This document shows positions 40,201-44,917 of a stretch of DNA of 64,000 nucleotides, piece after piece (within the stretch, counting starts at the first letter, position 1; each line of letters begins with the position of its first letter). The position numbers and the translations under genes are program-made. Source of the stretch: Heliocidaris erythrogramma (taxonomy: Eukaryota > Echinodermata > Echinoidea > Camarodonta > Echinometridae); the NCBI GenBank assembly GCA_025617745.1, contig CM046869.1, forward strand, positions 12,915,168-12,979,167, read 5' to 3'. Below the pieces are notes generated by a model. That model ran no database searches and was not told the origin of the DNA. It saw only the letters and a list, made by a program, of their open reading frames with translations.

Positions 40201-42574
40201 TTGTGATTAAAAAGTAAGTTTGCCTGAAGAAAAGTAGTGTATGAAACTGATATACCAGGAATTTTAGTTCAAAAGTGGCACTGCAAGCACTAGATTTTGA
40301 AAAAAATATTAAAGATCGAAAGTGTCAAATATAACTTAACTCGTATCAGATTGAGGTTTTCACATCGTAAGGTTGGAGGTTGCCAAATTTAATTGGATTA
40401 AGTTTCATGACGTTTGTTTGAATAATATTTTTAAAACAATGTTCTGAATTTTTAATTAGCTTTTCACTTTAAGAAAAATCAAGGCCACAAAATCTGTGTG
40501 TATCAGTAATTAATTCAGGGCACAATTGTTATTGTGCATTGCAGCTGAAATTCCAGAGCATCTCTTTTAGCCCAGAGTCATGAATCATTAATGACACTGG
40601 ACAGCAAAAGTTTGGCAGAATTGACAGGTGCGATGCACAAAAGTATTGTTGTGTTCTGAATTAATTACTTGAGTTTTCAAAAAGTGGAAATCTAATAGAC
40701 CTGTTTACTAAGTGATTCAAATTTTATGCATACTTTTGAAACAAAGGTTGTTCTTGACAACCTGAAAGTTTGCCAGAGGCTTGTCAGACATAGCAAACAA
40801 GTAATGTATTCAAACTGGATTCCAAGTATTGTAGTTCATTCATTAATAACAGGTTAATGGAATACCTCGTTACTAGGTCCCCAGGAAAGAAACATCCATA
40901 AATTTGAATCACGTAAGTAAACAGGTCTATTTGAAAACATTATGGTGAGAATATTGAAGGAAATGTCAAAAAACTTACTCCAAGTAACTTGGTATCCTTC
41001 AGATTTACAATGTGAAAACCTCAGTTTGAGAGAGTTATAGCTTTTGAGCTATTTGCAATCGAAAGTGCCAAAATGTTTTTTCCAACACCTAGTTCAATTT
41101 CAGTGGATAATTTTTAATTTTTTAGCAATTTTGGGAAAATGTTATTACTTTTGTCAAAACTTGTCATATGGGTACAAATATGGTACAAAATTAAAGCTAT
41201 CTTACTCTTCTTTACTGTCTTCTTATTGAAAAGCATGTTTGGTTATGCATGCAATAACAAATGATGTAAACCTTCATACAATGACACTAGACATTTTAAA
41301 AATTGTTTCATAAGTTTTGGTGATTTGTTTCATCATCACACAATCATGGACCCTAGACAATTATATATTGTTGTAAGGATATGAATAAATTTTTAATTGC
41401 CATAGGAGGGCCAACCAAAAAAGATAGGTTGAAAACAATAAGATAATAAAATATAACAAAAGTTTCATATTCAACTCTTATCTTATACCTTATGTCAATT
41501 TTGAATGCATATTTAGATTCCTTTATGTAATTTCCTTTCAGGTAATGTATACTTTTCTCTATCATAGGTTGTATACTTAAGATATTTTCATGTAGGCTTT
41601 TTAAGTTAAAAATGTGTCACAGAAGCTAAAATCACCTTGTAACACAAAAGGGGACTAACTCATGACACACGACCATATTTGGAGTACATGTACTGCCCCC
41701 GAGGATAAAGGCACTCAGGAAAAAAAAAAGGAATTTTGGCATATGATAAATGGGAGAGTTGACCGTGAATACATCACAATCGATTCACCAAATTGCCAAT
41801 TTGAGATTTGCATGGATGTAGTGATCTCATTTTCAAACATTCATAACTTTCTCATTCTTTGTCTGATTTCTTTAACCATCCTATTTCTCGTTTTTCTCCT
41901 TTCGCACAAATCAGCTATTAACAAAGGCTGAATTGCCCTTTAACATTAATAATTATGCTACAAACAAATCACTTGGCAAGTTTCAGTATTTTAAAGAATT
42001 AAGTTGTAGTAATATCTACTGAAAATTCATACAAAAATAAAAATGATTTAAATCTTATAAAGAAATTTGAAGAAAACTATGAACGAAATGCAAGAAAAAA
42101 ATAATGTTTCACAAATTTAAAGAGTACAAATAGGAAAATATATTTACATGTATTATCAATTACCTATAGCTTAGATTTTGCATTTTTTCAAAAAATTAAC
42201 TAATTTGATAAACAAAGTTATCTTAATATCATTAAAAGGGGTGTGTTTCGTCCTCCATGTTAAAAATTCCAATCAAATATGGCGTCGGCTTCCCTCCATG
42301 AGGGATACAAGTTTAAAAGAAAATATATGAAACACTTAGCCCTCTAAATGATTTTATAAACAAATGACTATAGCATATAATATGTGACAGAAAGAGAAGC
42401 ATAGAACAAGTTACTCACTGGTAGAGCAAGTTTGACTGGGTCGACAGGATGATGAAATGGCCAGGCAAATTGGTGTTTAAATAGTGCTTTCATCACCACT
42501 TTTTGAAGATATTGCAATTGGTTTGTTTGCCTCCCAGGCTGCCTACTTTGAGTTGGACCCGTAGGTGAGGCCAT
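6194..42574 (-). CDS. BRD4: BRD4-type BET bromodomain protein, long isoform, 23 coding exons
   Basis: Chromatin reader: BET proteins bind acetylated histone tails through two bromodomains and recruit P-TEFb and other regulators to transcribed genes. Joining 23 minus-strand exons (all GT-AG, phases all compatible) gives about 3,975 nt, 1,324 residues plus stop, close to human BRD4-long (about 1,360). Order, counting from MASPTG: BD1 about 15-125 (WPF shelf 38-40, acetyl-lysine Asn 97); BD2 about 335-445 (WPF 361-363, Asn 420); acidic Ser cluster 440-490; basic charged helix 500-618; ET domain about 645-717; SSDSES tail about 775-802; Pro/Gln-rich 803-1154; conserved [19 protein letters not shown] block about 1186-1231; charged helix; CTM 1304-1324. 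The CTM marks it as BRD4-long rather than BRD2/BRD3. Only one BET gene is in the window. Confidence 0.96.
6218..6624. other. exon 23 start and proximal intron 22, otherwise unremarkable
   Basis: Positions 6,218-6,259 are coding (exon 23). 6,260-6,624 is intron sequence with no further feature that I recognise. Confidence 0.5.
8438..8475. repeat. (CGG)n trinucleotide run, about 12-13 copies
   Basis: A pure CGG/GCG run inside intron 22, between the last ~150-bp monomer and the hairpin. It is the most GC-rich short tract of the left half and likely length-variable. Confidence 0.95.
8495..8523. other. perfect hairpin at the end of the tandem-repeat element
   Basis: GTATCC-T-CCGGCA-TAC-TGCCGG-G-GGATAC folds as a 13-bp stem with one T.G wobble and a 3-base loop. 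Its place after the microsatellite fits the 3' terminal hairpin of Helitron-like elements, although no CTRR is seen right after it. Confidence 0.85.
8687..8810 (-). CDS. BRD4: BRD4 coding exon 22: charged helix
   Basis: 124 nt, acceptor TTTTTAG, donor GCG/GTAAGT, phase 2 in and 0 out. Encodes [20 protein letters not shown] and [15 protein letters not shown], aligning with the vertebrate stretch [21 protein letters not shown] and RKREQERRRREAMAAT just before the CTM. Predicted continuous charged helix. Confidence 0.94.
8811..10375. other. intron 21: simple repeats, no gene
   Basis: Contains a poly-C run (9,360-9,371), long purine (GA)n/(GAAA)n tracts at 9,580-9,680 and 9,820-9,915, and otherwise plain AT-rich sequence. 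The open frames on both strands in the GA tracts are low-complexity artefacts. Confidence 0.6.
10376..10467 (-). CDS. BRD4: BRD4 coding exon 21: Gln/Arg/Glu helix
   Basis: 92 nt, acceptor GCTCTCCAG, donor AG/GTATGT, phase 0 in and 2 out. Encodes [20 protein letters not shown] then [11 protein letters not shown], matching the low-complexity charged segment after REKEER of vertebrate BRD4. Confidence 0.93.
10618..10859. mobile_element. 242-bp piggyBac-like MITE with TTAA duplication
   Basis: Flanked by TTAA on both sides (10,614-10,617 and 10,860-10,863). Ends CCCCTACCATGCC and GGCATAGAAGGGG are inverted repeats with two mismatches. TTAA target and a CCC start are typical of piggyBac. Lies in intron 20 of the BRD4-like gene. 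Confidence 0.75.
11836..11973 (-). CDS. BRD4: BRD4 coding exon 20: conserved [20 protein letters not shown] block
   Basis: 138 nt, phase 0 both sides, acceptor TTGTGCAG, donor AGG/GTAAGA. Encodes [17 protein letters not shown] and [17 protein letters not shown], aligned to vertebrate LKIKNMGSWASLVQKH and SFEQFRRAAREKEER. This is the best-conserved part outside the bromodomains and ET domain and helps identify the gene as BRD4-long. Confidence 0.96.
12268..12423. mobile_element. 156-bp MITE with 5-bp TAATT duplication
   Basis: Ends CACGGTTCCC and GGGAACCCTG are inverted repeats; TAATT flanks both sides (12,263-12,267 and 12,424-12,428). The interior is full of repeated TTTCCATGAC words. CAG..CTG ends with a 5-bp duplication fit a hAT-like or other CAG-ended family. 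Sits in intron 19. Confidence 0.75.
12671..12762 (-). CDS. BRD4: BRD4 coding exon 19: Ser/Gly/Lys linker
   Basis: 92 nt, phase 1 in and 0 out, acceptor GATGTACAG, donor AAA/GTAAGC. Encodes [20 protein letters not shown] then [11 protein letters not shown], a Ser-rich linker ending in a Lys run before the GSWSNL block, as in vertebrate KTPVAPKKDLKIKNMGSW. Confidence 0.9.
12853..13086. mobile_element. 234-bp long-TIR MITE (copy 1)
   Basis: Starts GGGGTGGTATTCTGA and ends TCAGAATACCACCCC, with inverted arms of about 65 bp that continue through TTTTATCTTGATTTTAGTGA and AATTGTCATAACAAA. A second copy, truncated and split by another element, is at 60,506-60,985. Intron 18. Confidence 0.85.
13856..13968. 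mobile_element. short inverted-repeat element with internal CCCTAA words
   Basis: AACTGCAGAATACCCCA at the left and its inverse TGGGGTATTCTGCAGTT at the right enclose CCCTAACCCTAACCCTAA and related CCCTGA words. The right copy overlaps intron sequence just past the exon 18 donor (13,985). No clear target duplication found. Confidence 0.55.
13986..14600 (-). CDS. BRD4: BRD4 coding exon 18: large Pro-rich exon with acidic KTEES end
   Basis: 615 nt, the largest coding exon, phase 1 both sides, acceptor CCTTATACAG, donor TCAG/GTGAGA. Encodes about 130 residues of Pro/Ala/Val/Lys low complexity ([19 protein letters not shown] is typical), then [20 protein letters not shown] and [19 protein letters not shown], aligned to the vertebrate [20 protein letters not shown] region. 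The KVED and KTEE sites look like PsiKxE sumoylation-type motifs (inference). Open frames on the plus strand here are shadows. Confidence 0.94.
15048..15119. mobile_element. 72-bp TTAA-flanked mini-element beside a splice donor
   Basis: CCCGTTGACTAG at the left and GTGGGCAATGGG at the right are imperfect inverted repeats, with TTAA on both sides (15,044-15,047 and 15,120-15,123). The right TTAA lies 7 bp beyond the last base of the exon 17 donor hexamer (15,130-15,135) on the intron side. A piggyBac-like MITE by its TTAA and CCC start. Confidence 0.65.
15136..15291 (-). CDS. BRD4: BRD4 coding exon 17: RPSNKAA Pro/Ser segment
   Basis: 156 nt, phase 1 both sides, acceptor TATCTTCATAG, donor ACTG/GTAAGA. 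Encodes [20 protein letters not shown], matching vertebrate [20 protein letters not shown], then [18 protein letters not shown]. Partial copies of its donor end lie at about 14,961-14,985 and 15,001-15,018. Confidence 0.93.
15760..15898. mobile_element. ~140-bp MITE family 'GGAGCGTTTCATCAAG', copy 1
   Basis: Inverted ends GGAGAGCGTTTCATCAAGCG and its counterpart ending GCTCCCCTG. The core has ACTGTTATAAGCTACTGAAA and GATTGGC..GAGCAAATTTGTCAGT. Other copies lie at 29,726-29,868 (opposite orientation), 33,463-33,603 and, split, near 46,060-46,285. Intron 16. Confidence 0.85.
16204..16426 (-). CDS. BRD4: BRD4 coding exon 16: Pro/Gly/Gln-rich segment
   Basis: 223 nt, phase 0 in and 1 out, acceptor TATGTAG (or the CAG three bases on), donor CCAG/GTATGT. 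Encodes [20 protein letters not shown], then [20 protein letters not shown] and the repeated [19 protein letters not shown] disordered Pro/Gln-rich region equivalent in place, though not in sequence, to the long Pro/Gln region of vertebrate BRD4. Confidence 0.9.
16467..16849. repeat. interlocked inverted repeats of the ACAG.GAAACCTG..TATAAAGACCAC family
   Basis: Four arms in the order A (16,467-16,595, starts TACAGTGAAACCTG), B (16,596-~16,680, starts TACAGTCAAACCTG), A' (~16,681-16,786, ends CAGGTTTCACTGTA) and B' (16,787-16,849, ends CAGGTTTGACTGTA). A pairs with A' and B with B', so the palindromes overlap rather than nest. A simple 165-bp member of the same family is at 38,682-38,846. Confidence 0.85.
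17535..17596 (-). CDS. BRD4: BRD4 coding exon 15: basic [10 protein letters not shown]
   Basis: 62 nt, phase 1 in and 0 out, acceptor TTATAACAG, donor ATG/GTAATG. Encodes [21 protein letters not shown], matching the short basic stretch after the Ser-rich tail in vertebrate BRD4 (APKSKKKGHPGRE). It follows the largest intron of the gene (about 9.5 kb). Confidence 0.9.
19452..19684. mobile_element. palindromic element with GAATAGGC ends
   Basis: Left arm GAATAGGCCATTTTCGTAAT is inverted at the right as ATTACGAAAATTGCCTATTC; arms are about 60 bp and diverged. The middle contains a separate hairpin (AGTCAGAATG..CATTCTGACT, 19,556-19,592). No target duplication resolved. Confidence 0.65.
20873..21022. 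mobile_element. 150-bp palindromic element with CG-rich arms
   Basis: Starts ACTATTAATACATGGTTG and ends CAACCATGTATTAATAGT; the arms run about 45 bp with a few mismatches. The preceding 300 bp (20,560-20,870) are unusually CpG-rich for this intron. Confidence 0.7.
21640..21770. mobile_element. fragment of the 'GAATACGGGCC' palindromic family
   Basis: Ends AGAATACGGGCC and carries GGATTAAAAGAGGGTGACAT, which is inverted in the longer member at 34,900-35,231. The left end is not clear. Confidence 0.5.
22420..22672. mobile_element. 253-bp palindromic MITE with GGCCCGTATTCTGAACTC ends
   Basis: Starts GGCCCGTATTCTGAACTCC and ends GGAGTTCAGAATACGGGCC. The interior repeats words around AAACTCCAGT and GTTTAAGTTAAACC. 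ATA occurs at both edges (22,417-22,419 and 22,673-22,675), a possible 3-bp duplication. Confidence 0.8.
23190..23297. repeat. tandem pair of a ~48-bp block, 66-bp period
   Basis: TTTGTAAAACATGTCCTTTC and the following ATTTGAAATACATA.GGACAGTT occur twice in the same direction with one internal difference. Confidence 0.85.
25103..25258 (-). CDS. 51-codon GC-rich coding-like ORF in intron 14
   Basis: Starts [20 protein letters not shown] and runs on as [19 protein letters not shown], ending at TGA 25,103. Composition is much richer in G and C than the surrounding intron, and the amino-acid string looks protein-like. I recognise no family. It cannot be a simple in-frame exon of BRD4: an in-frame stop precedes the ATG and no good phase-1 acceptor feeds its frame. 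It could be a short ORF of an intronic transcript or chance. Confidence 0.2.
   Translation of the reverse strand: MAFEWHMHVLTALDQGRLLQEAPRLLGCVGALDQMLTVECGSCSRNVPLLD
27080..27217 (-). CDS. BRD4: BRD4 coding exon 14: Ser/Asp/Glu tail
   Basis: 138 nt, phase 1 both sides, acceptor ATCTCTTTTAG, donor TCAG/GTAGCT. Encodes [20 protein letters not shown] then [26 protein letters not shown], the Ser-rich acidic segment found after the ET domain in all BET proteins. Reading through the donor gives Gly-Ser-stop, so retention of intron 14 would end the protein right after this segment, as in short BET isoforms. Confidence 0.94.
27288..27475. repeat. tandem pair of a ~90-bp block in intron 13
   Basis: Two direct copies share TTTTGATCTGTT, CATTCTGAT.AGACAA and GTACCTTCCTT..ATCACAAGCAC, with about 80% identity by eye. 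Confidence 0.8.
27547..27914. mobile_element. 368-bp inverted-repeat MITE with GCCCACCGTACGCTAT ends
   Basis: Left GCCCACCGTACGCTATACGA; the right end inverted reads GCCCACTGCACACTATGCGA. The arms continue through GATCCGATTT..GGAA for about 50 bp. Non-coding interior. Intron 13. Confidence 0.75.
28171..28287 (-). CDS. BRD4: BRD4 coding exon 13: basic helix after ET domain
   Basis: 117 nt, phase 1 both sides, acceptor GAATACAACAG-type (TTCAACAG), donor AAAG/GTGAGT. Encodes [20 protein letters not shown] and [19 protein letters not shown], matching KKKELEKRLQDVSGQLNSSKK of BRD2/BRD3/BRD4. A charged helix linking the ET domain to the Ser-rich tail. Confidence 0.94.
28545..28760. repeat. intronic duplication, copy A (flanks ET exon)
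   Basis: Shares CTGTATTCAAATGACACGCA and TGAGGTTATCATCATTTTA, plus upstream AACTGGCAAAAAG, with copy B at 29,447-29,645. The two copies lie on either side of exon 12, in the same orientation. Confidence 0.85.
29035..29196 (-). CDS. BRD4: BRD4 coding exon 12: ET domain core
   Basis: 162 nt, phase 1 both sides, acceptor TTTTTGTACAG, donor AAAAG/GTGACT. Encodes [40 protein letters not shown] and [14 protein letters not shown], nearly identical to vertebrate BET ET domains. The acidic EIEIDFETL segment is the known docking surface for partners such as NSD3, JMJD6 and CHD4. Confidence 0.98.
29447..29645. repeat. intronic duplication, copy B (flanks ET exon)
   Basis: Direct repeat of copy A at 28,545-28,760, roughly 80-85% identical by eye. 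Lies in intron 11, upstream of exon 12 in gene orientation. Confidence 0.85.
29726..29868. mobile_element. ~140-bp MITE family, copy 2 (inverted)
   Basis: CAGGGAAGCATTTCATCAAG at the left and CTTGATGAAACGCTCCCCTG at the right. The inner order is reversed relative to copies 1 and 3: CTCTCAGCCAATCAGATGC comes before TCAGTAGCTTATAACAG. Intron 11. Confidence 0.85.
30112..30245 (-). CDS. BRD4: BRD4 coding exon 11: ET domain start
   Basis: 134 nt, phase 2 in and 1 out, acceptor ATTGTCTTGCAG (with TAG three bases on), donor CTG/GTGTGT. Encodes [20 protein letters not shown] then [24 protein letters not shown], the universal [20 protein letters not shown] entry to the ET domain. Confidence 0.97.
30660..30715. 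repeat. (GA)n simple repeat in intron 10
   Basis: A purine run of AGAG words with a few GGGAC and ATAG interruptions. No other feature seen between 30,246 and 31,600. Confidence 0.85.
31640..32101. mobile_element. ~460-bp MITE with TAAAGGGGAAGTC ends
   Basis: Left TAAAGGGGAAGTCTGGTCCA; right TGGACCAGGACTTCCCCTTTA. The arms continue for over 100 bp (GTCCGATTTTCC..ATAACTTTC on both sides and TGAGGGAATGA.GTCACAAAC). Intron 10. An older, larger relative by its ends is at 39,534-41,944. Confidence 0.8.
32290..32346 (-). CDS. BRD4: BRD4 coding exon 10: duplicated basic mini-exon
   Basis: 57 nt (54 if the TAG acceptor is used), phase 2 both sides, acceptor TTTTTCAG, donor ACAAA/GTGAGT. Encodes [18 protein letters not shown], a copy of the last codons of exon 9 ([18 protein letters not shown]) with about 80% nucleotide identity up to the splice donor. 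Its length is a multiple of 3, so skipping keeps the frame. Confidence 0.9.
32730..33031 (-). CDS. BRD4: BRD4 coding exon 9: basic charged helix (BID region)
   Basis: 302 nt, phase 0 in and 2 out, acceptor CTTCATTCAG, donor ACAAA/GTAAGT. Encodes [20 protein letters not shown], the conserved LxAVHEQLxALSQ.. motif after BD2, then a long Lys/Glu helix ([20 protein letters not shown]) and [19 protein letters not shown]. It corresponds to the basic interaction (BID/motif B) region used for dimerisation and autoregulation in BET proteins. Confidence 0.96.
33463..33603. mobile_element. ~140-bp MITE family, copy 3
   Basis: Starts TGTGGAGCATTTCATCAA and ends GCTTGATGAAACGCTCCCCTG; the core ACTGTTATAAGCTACTGAAA is shared with copy 1 in the same direction. 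Intron 8. Confidence 0.85.
33783..33977 (-). CDS. BRD4: BRD4 coding exon 8: end of BD2 and acidic Ser cluster
   Basis: 195 nt, phase 0 both sides, acceptor CTTTGACAG, donor CAG/GTATGA. Encodes [20 protein letters not shown] (final BD2 helix: [12 protein letters not shown] is a BET hallmark), then [20 protein letters not shown] and [20 protein letters not shown]. The Ser/Glu/Asp cluster matches the CK2-phosphorylated NPS region that controls bromodomain access in BRD4. Confidence 0.96.
34486..34614 (-). CDS. BRD4: BRD4 coding exon 7: BD2 acetyl-lysine pocket
   Basis: 129 nt, phase 0 both sides, acceptor CCCCACAG, donor CAA/GTAGGT. Encodes [20 protein letters not shown] and [23 protein letters not shown]. 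The Asn of [11 protein letters not shown] is the acetyl-lysine-binding residue (Asn 420 here, 433 in human BRD4), preceded by the conserved Tyr. Confidence 0.98.
34900..35231. mobile_element. ~330-bp palindromic element, 'GTATTCT..AGAATAC' family
   Basis: The left edge GTCAGTATTCTCAAAAG and right edge CTTTCAAGAATACGGGCC are inverted; the inner arms include AGCCAGGCTAAAACC and AAGCCAGGTTTAACTTAGGCC. Contains TGTCACCCTCTTAATCCTA, inverted in the fragment near 21,670. Intron 6. Confidence 0.7.
35376..35524. repeat. 148-bp young dispersed repeat, copy 1
   Basis: Runs TGTCTCCATGGCATGAATCA to CTTGCCCGTTGAGGT. Copy 2 at 38,138-38,286 differs at only about two positions by eye (CTC/CTT.., CTCGG/CTCTG), far less than any other repeat pair in the window. 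Same orientation, introns 6 and 3. Confidence 0.92.
36168..36269 (-). CDS. BRD4: BRD4 coding exon 6: BD2 ZA loop
   Basis: 102 nt, phase 0 both sides, acceptor TGTTTTTCCAG, donor AAG/GTATGA. Encodes [20 protein letters not shown] and [14 protein letters not shown]: the WPF shelf (361-363) and the conserved LGLHDYH.IIK.PMD helix of the second bromodomain. Confidence 0.98.
36663..36950 (-). CDS. BRD4: BRD4 coding exon 5: linker and start of BD2
   Basis: 288 nt, phase 0 both sides, acceptor TTGTGTTAG (or the CAG three bases on), donor TCG/GTAAGT. Encodes [20 protein letters not shown], identical to vertebrate BRD4 in its first 14 residues, then [20 protein letters not shown] and [30 protein letters not shown] is a known conserved nuclear-localisation-like segment of BETs. 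Confidence 0.97.
37464..37762 (-). CDS. BRD4: BRD4 coding exon 4: Pro/Ala/Thr linker between bromodomains
   Basis: 299 nt, phase 1 in and 0 out, acceptor TTTCACTCCTCAG. Low-complexity linker ([40 protein letters not shown]). Two in-frame donors exist: AAG/GTGACT ending the exon at 37,464, used here, and AAA/GTAAGG ending it at 37,482; choosing the latter removes VRSPAK. The second looks the stronger donor by consensus, so the true end could be either. Confidence 0.88.
38138..38286. repeat. 148-bp young dispersed repeat, copy 2
   Basis: Near-identical to copy 1 at 35,376-35,524. It ends 51 bp downstream (in gene direction) of the exon 3 donor (38,337). Confidence 0.92.
38338..38518 (-). CDS. 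BRD4: BRD4 coding exon 3: end of BD1
   Basis: 181 nt, phase 0 in and 1 out, acceptor TTTAATTTCTAG, donor TCGA/GTGAGT. Encodes [27 protein letters not shown], the last BD1 helix (vertebrate DIVLMAEALEKLFLQKI), then a Gly/Arg/Lys-rich segment [18 protein letters not shown]. Confidence 0.97.
38682..38846. mobile_element. 165-bp MITE 'TACAGTCAAACCTGTCTAT', simple copy
   Basis: Starts TACAGTCAAACCTGTCTAT and ends GACAGGTTTGACTGTA; inner words TGGCC..TATAGACAGGT repeat in both directions. Same family as the interlocked block at 16,467-16,849. Intron 2. Confidence 0.85.
39296..39442 (-). CDS. BRD4: BRD4 coding exon 2: BD1 acetyl-lysine pocket
   Basis: 147 nt, phase 0 both sides, acceptor CATTTACAG, donor GAG/GTATGT. 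Encodes [20 protein letters not shown] then [29 protein letters not shown]. Asn of YVYNKPGE (residue 97, human 140) binds acetyl-lysine. Confidence 0.98.
39534..41944. mobile_element. composite ~2.4-kb inverted-end element in intron 1
   Basis: Ends TTAAAGGACAATCCA and, inverted at the right, TTAAAGGGCAATTCAGCC; the next ~90 bp also pair (AATCGGACAAC..GGAAAGTAAC with TAACTTTC..TTGTCTGATT). The middle holds diverged internal repeats (TTAAAGCT.AC.TACTC near 40,180 and 41,190) and a nested palindrome at 40,696-40,931. No transposase frame recognised. Confidence 0.5.
40696..40931. mobile_element. 236-bp MITE with ATAGACCTGTTTAC ends
   Basis: Left ATAGACCTGTTTACTAAGTG and right CACGTAAGTAAACAGGTCTAT are inverted, with the arms continuing through ATTCAAATTTATG for about 35 bp. 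Nested inside the composite element of intron 1. Confidence 0.75.
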
Positions 42575-42580
42575 GTTGTT
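42419..42580 (-). CDS. BRD4: BRD4 coding exon 1: start codon and first half of BD1
   Basis: Exon from acceptor TATTGTGCAG (first base 42,580) to donor CCA/GTGAGT. ATG at 42,574 gives [20 protein letters not shown] and [41 protein letters not shown] and HQFAWPF..PVD are BET hallmarks; the WPF shelf is residues 38-40. If spliced to the upstream exon at 43,128-43,265 the frame stays open to in-frame ATGs there, so the protein may start earlier (see finding). Confidence 0.96.
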
Positions 42581-43127
42581 CTGCACAATATGAAAATAAA
42601 CGTCAAACATTTGTTACTTGAAATGGGATTTATTCACACTAAAAATAGGTTTTTTGTACAAACCATGCAGATATCATATAATGTACGTTAAAATTTGTAT
42701 CATACACTACTATTCTGGAACAAATTATTCATTTTAACAACACATCGGCAACTAGTGTTAATTAAGCCTGGGCTACCTTGCCCTTAACTAAAATCAGTGT
42801 GTTCTTGACAGAGGTGTGTGTAGCAGGAGCTAGTCAGCAGTTTATACAAAATGGGGTATTTACAAGTGCATGTCTATTAGGAAAGGGAGGGGTTTGTTTT
42901 TGTTTTTTCCAATGATTTTTAGTGGGGCTATCCTTTTGTATCGCTGTCAATTAAAAAAAAAAAAGAGATTGAGATGTCCCTCCAACATGTTGAAATTGCC
43001 GGCAGCTAAACTTGTGATCATTCTTTCTTGTCATGAGATTTTTTCCCCACAAATTTTCCTAAGCTGTGATTAGTGGGATAAACAGCCTTGTAAAACTGGT
43101 AAAAGCAAAACATACACAAAAATTTAC
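42581..43127. other. intron between likely 5'UTR exon and coding exon 1
   Basis: 547 bp of plain intron sequence with a poly-A run near 42,953-42,963; nothing else recognised. Confidence 0.5.
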
Positions 43128-43265
43128 CATTTCTGTTTTCATCAAAGAGAGCTTTGCTTCCTTGTTGTACATCTACTGTCCACTAACTGAGACCACAGTA
43201 AACTGATGGTTGCAGGTGGAAACCTGCGTCACAAAGTCGCCAGTTCTACACTTTTTGTTTGATCA
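43128..43265 (-). other. BRD4: probable 5' exon of the BRD4-like gene (5'UTR or alternative N-terminus)
   Basis: On the minus strand, a good acceptor (TTTTCTTACAG) opens a 138-nt segment closed by donor AAATG/GTAAAT. Its last 45 nt read TAG-ATG-TAC-AAC-AAG.. and stay open through the junction into exon 1, giving MYNKEAKLSLMKTEM before NNMASPTG. As it has an acceptor, at least one more 5' exon should lie further right; I could not place it. Confidence 0.5.
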
Positions 43266-44247
43266 CTGTAAGAAAAGTTACAAAAATAAAGAAAAAAGAA
43301 GTTAACAATTTTGTAGGGATAGACTCCATGCAACAACATCCATTACACAGACTTCATACGTAATTCTTTCCAATCAGAATCACAAAAATAGAGCTTATTA
43401 CTTCAATATAATAAACGTTACCCTAAAATAATTGGACCCAATGGCAGAATTCATTCATAACAGATGACCATAGCTGAGGATATTTATTATATTCCCCGTA
43501 CTAAGAATCTTGCTGTTAGATTGGTCAACAGGGATTCACATGATAAAACATATTTTTCCTTTGACGGACATAGTACTTATACGTTTCGCTGATCTCTTCA
43601 GTCCATAGAGTCACAATGCGTTATCAATATTTTGGGTAAGCGCGAAATGAAAGGGCGTGACCTTTACGAATAGTCGGAATGAAATATGCGTGATCTTCAT
43701 GAATAGCTCCATAAGCGTCCTGAAATAATAATATGCGCGCATTGCCCATTCACACGCTTAAATAAAACACATGTGCGCACCCAGGAGGGGGTTTAATGTA
43801 TGTAATGGGGTTTAATATATGTAATGGTGTAAACTTCTTTTGTGAATTCGGGCCTAAATGTCTTTCTCGAGAAGTAGACAATAATTGTCTTTCTCGTACC
43901 AATTACATGTAAATGTTTCAGACGTGGAATATAAAGCAAATAACCACCTTTTGGTTTCAGGCGATGAGACGTACTATCACTTCCTCAGCGATCTGAATGT
44001 ATACGATAGCTACATCCAGATCGCCTCAGAAGTGATAGTTTGTCCCATCACCTTCATGAACGGTAATTATTGCTTACTATTACTACTATGCCCATTTTGG
44101 ATGCTGTATACCGATACCAGTGCACTTGGTCATTTTTATGGTGAGTAGCCACTACCCAGCTACATATTACAATAATTTTTCCAATAAAATAGGCCTACTG
44201 CCCCATAACCCTCCACCTTTCCAAGTCGTGGTGCCAGTATAAAGATA
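43266..44247. other. upstream flank of BRD4, no gene recognised
   Basis: Includes a moderately CpG-rich stretch at 43,600-43,780 that could contribute to a promoter, and an inverted pair around 43,958-44,040 (GATGAGACGTACTATCACTTC and CTCAGAAGTGATAGTTTGTCC-like words). Nothing definite. Confidence 0.35.
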
Positions 44248-44255
44248 GCTACAAT

Positions 44256-44780
44256 CAACGTTCTCGCCAGTGTAGAATATACATGTCGCGTGTGACACGC
44301 GCAAGTTTCGGGAGACTCACGTGCGCCACACGCAAAATCCGAGCGACGCGTGAAAAAAAGTCTGTTGTCACGCATCGGTACTACGCATCGGTCATAAAAA
44401 GTTATTATTCGGAATATATTTGCAGATTCTTGTCACTCGAGTTTAATAGACGGTATAGAACACCTTACTGAAAATAAGCTTGTACCTGTCCTTTATATGA
44501 AAAATCGTACTCGCACTCACTCAGTGCCACTGCGTTTGCGCCGCAGTAGCTTGAACGGTCGAAGCCCTGTCGCCGCGCCGGCTCGTCTCTGGAGCACTGC
44601 ACCGAGACGCGTATAGCCAGCTCAGCGACAGGCCAGCGCATTGTCCGCTCGTAAGTCAAAGGCGAAAATCTGACTTTTGAAAAAAGCACACCCGGAAATC
44701 AAAACATCACACGTAAATTTGGCAGCCACCAAATCGGCCGGTTTCCGACACGCGAGAGAAAAATCCTGGCGAGAACGCTG
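44256..44780. mobile_element. 525-bp hAT-like non-autonomous element with 8-bp duplication
   Basis: Ends CAACGTTCTCGCCAG and CTGGCGAGAACGCTG are inverted repeats (one mismatch). GCTACAAT flanks both sides exactly (44,248-44,255 and 44,781-44,788). CAG-type ends and 8-bp duplication fit hAT. The interior is strongly CpG-rich and has no transposase frame. Confidence 0.88.
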
Positions 44781-44917
44781 GCTACAATACCAGTTATAAG
44801 CAAACTGCAATAGCACAGATCTTTGCAAAATAAGGCATTACATACATGTAATTACAATTTGTACACGTGCACATAAAGGTAATTTGTAGAGAGTACAATT
44901 GACCTTTGTACGCTGTC

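Noticed and set aside
8700-43300. CRISPR array
   Set aside because: The repeats are irregular in spacing, inverted or satellite-like, and the genome is animal.
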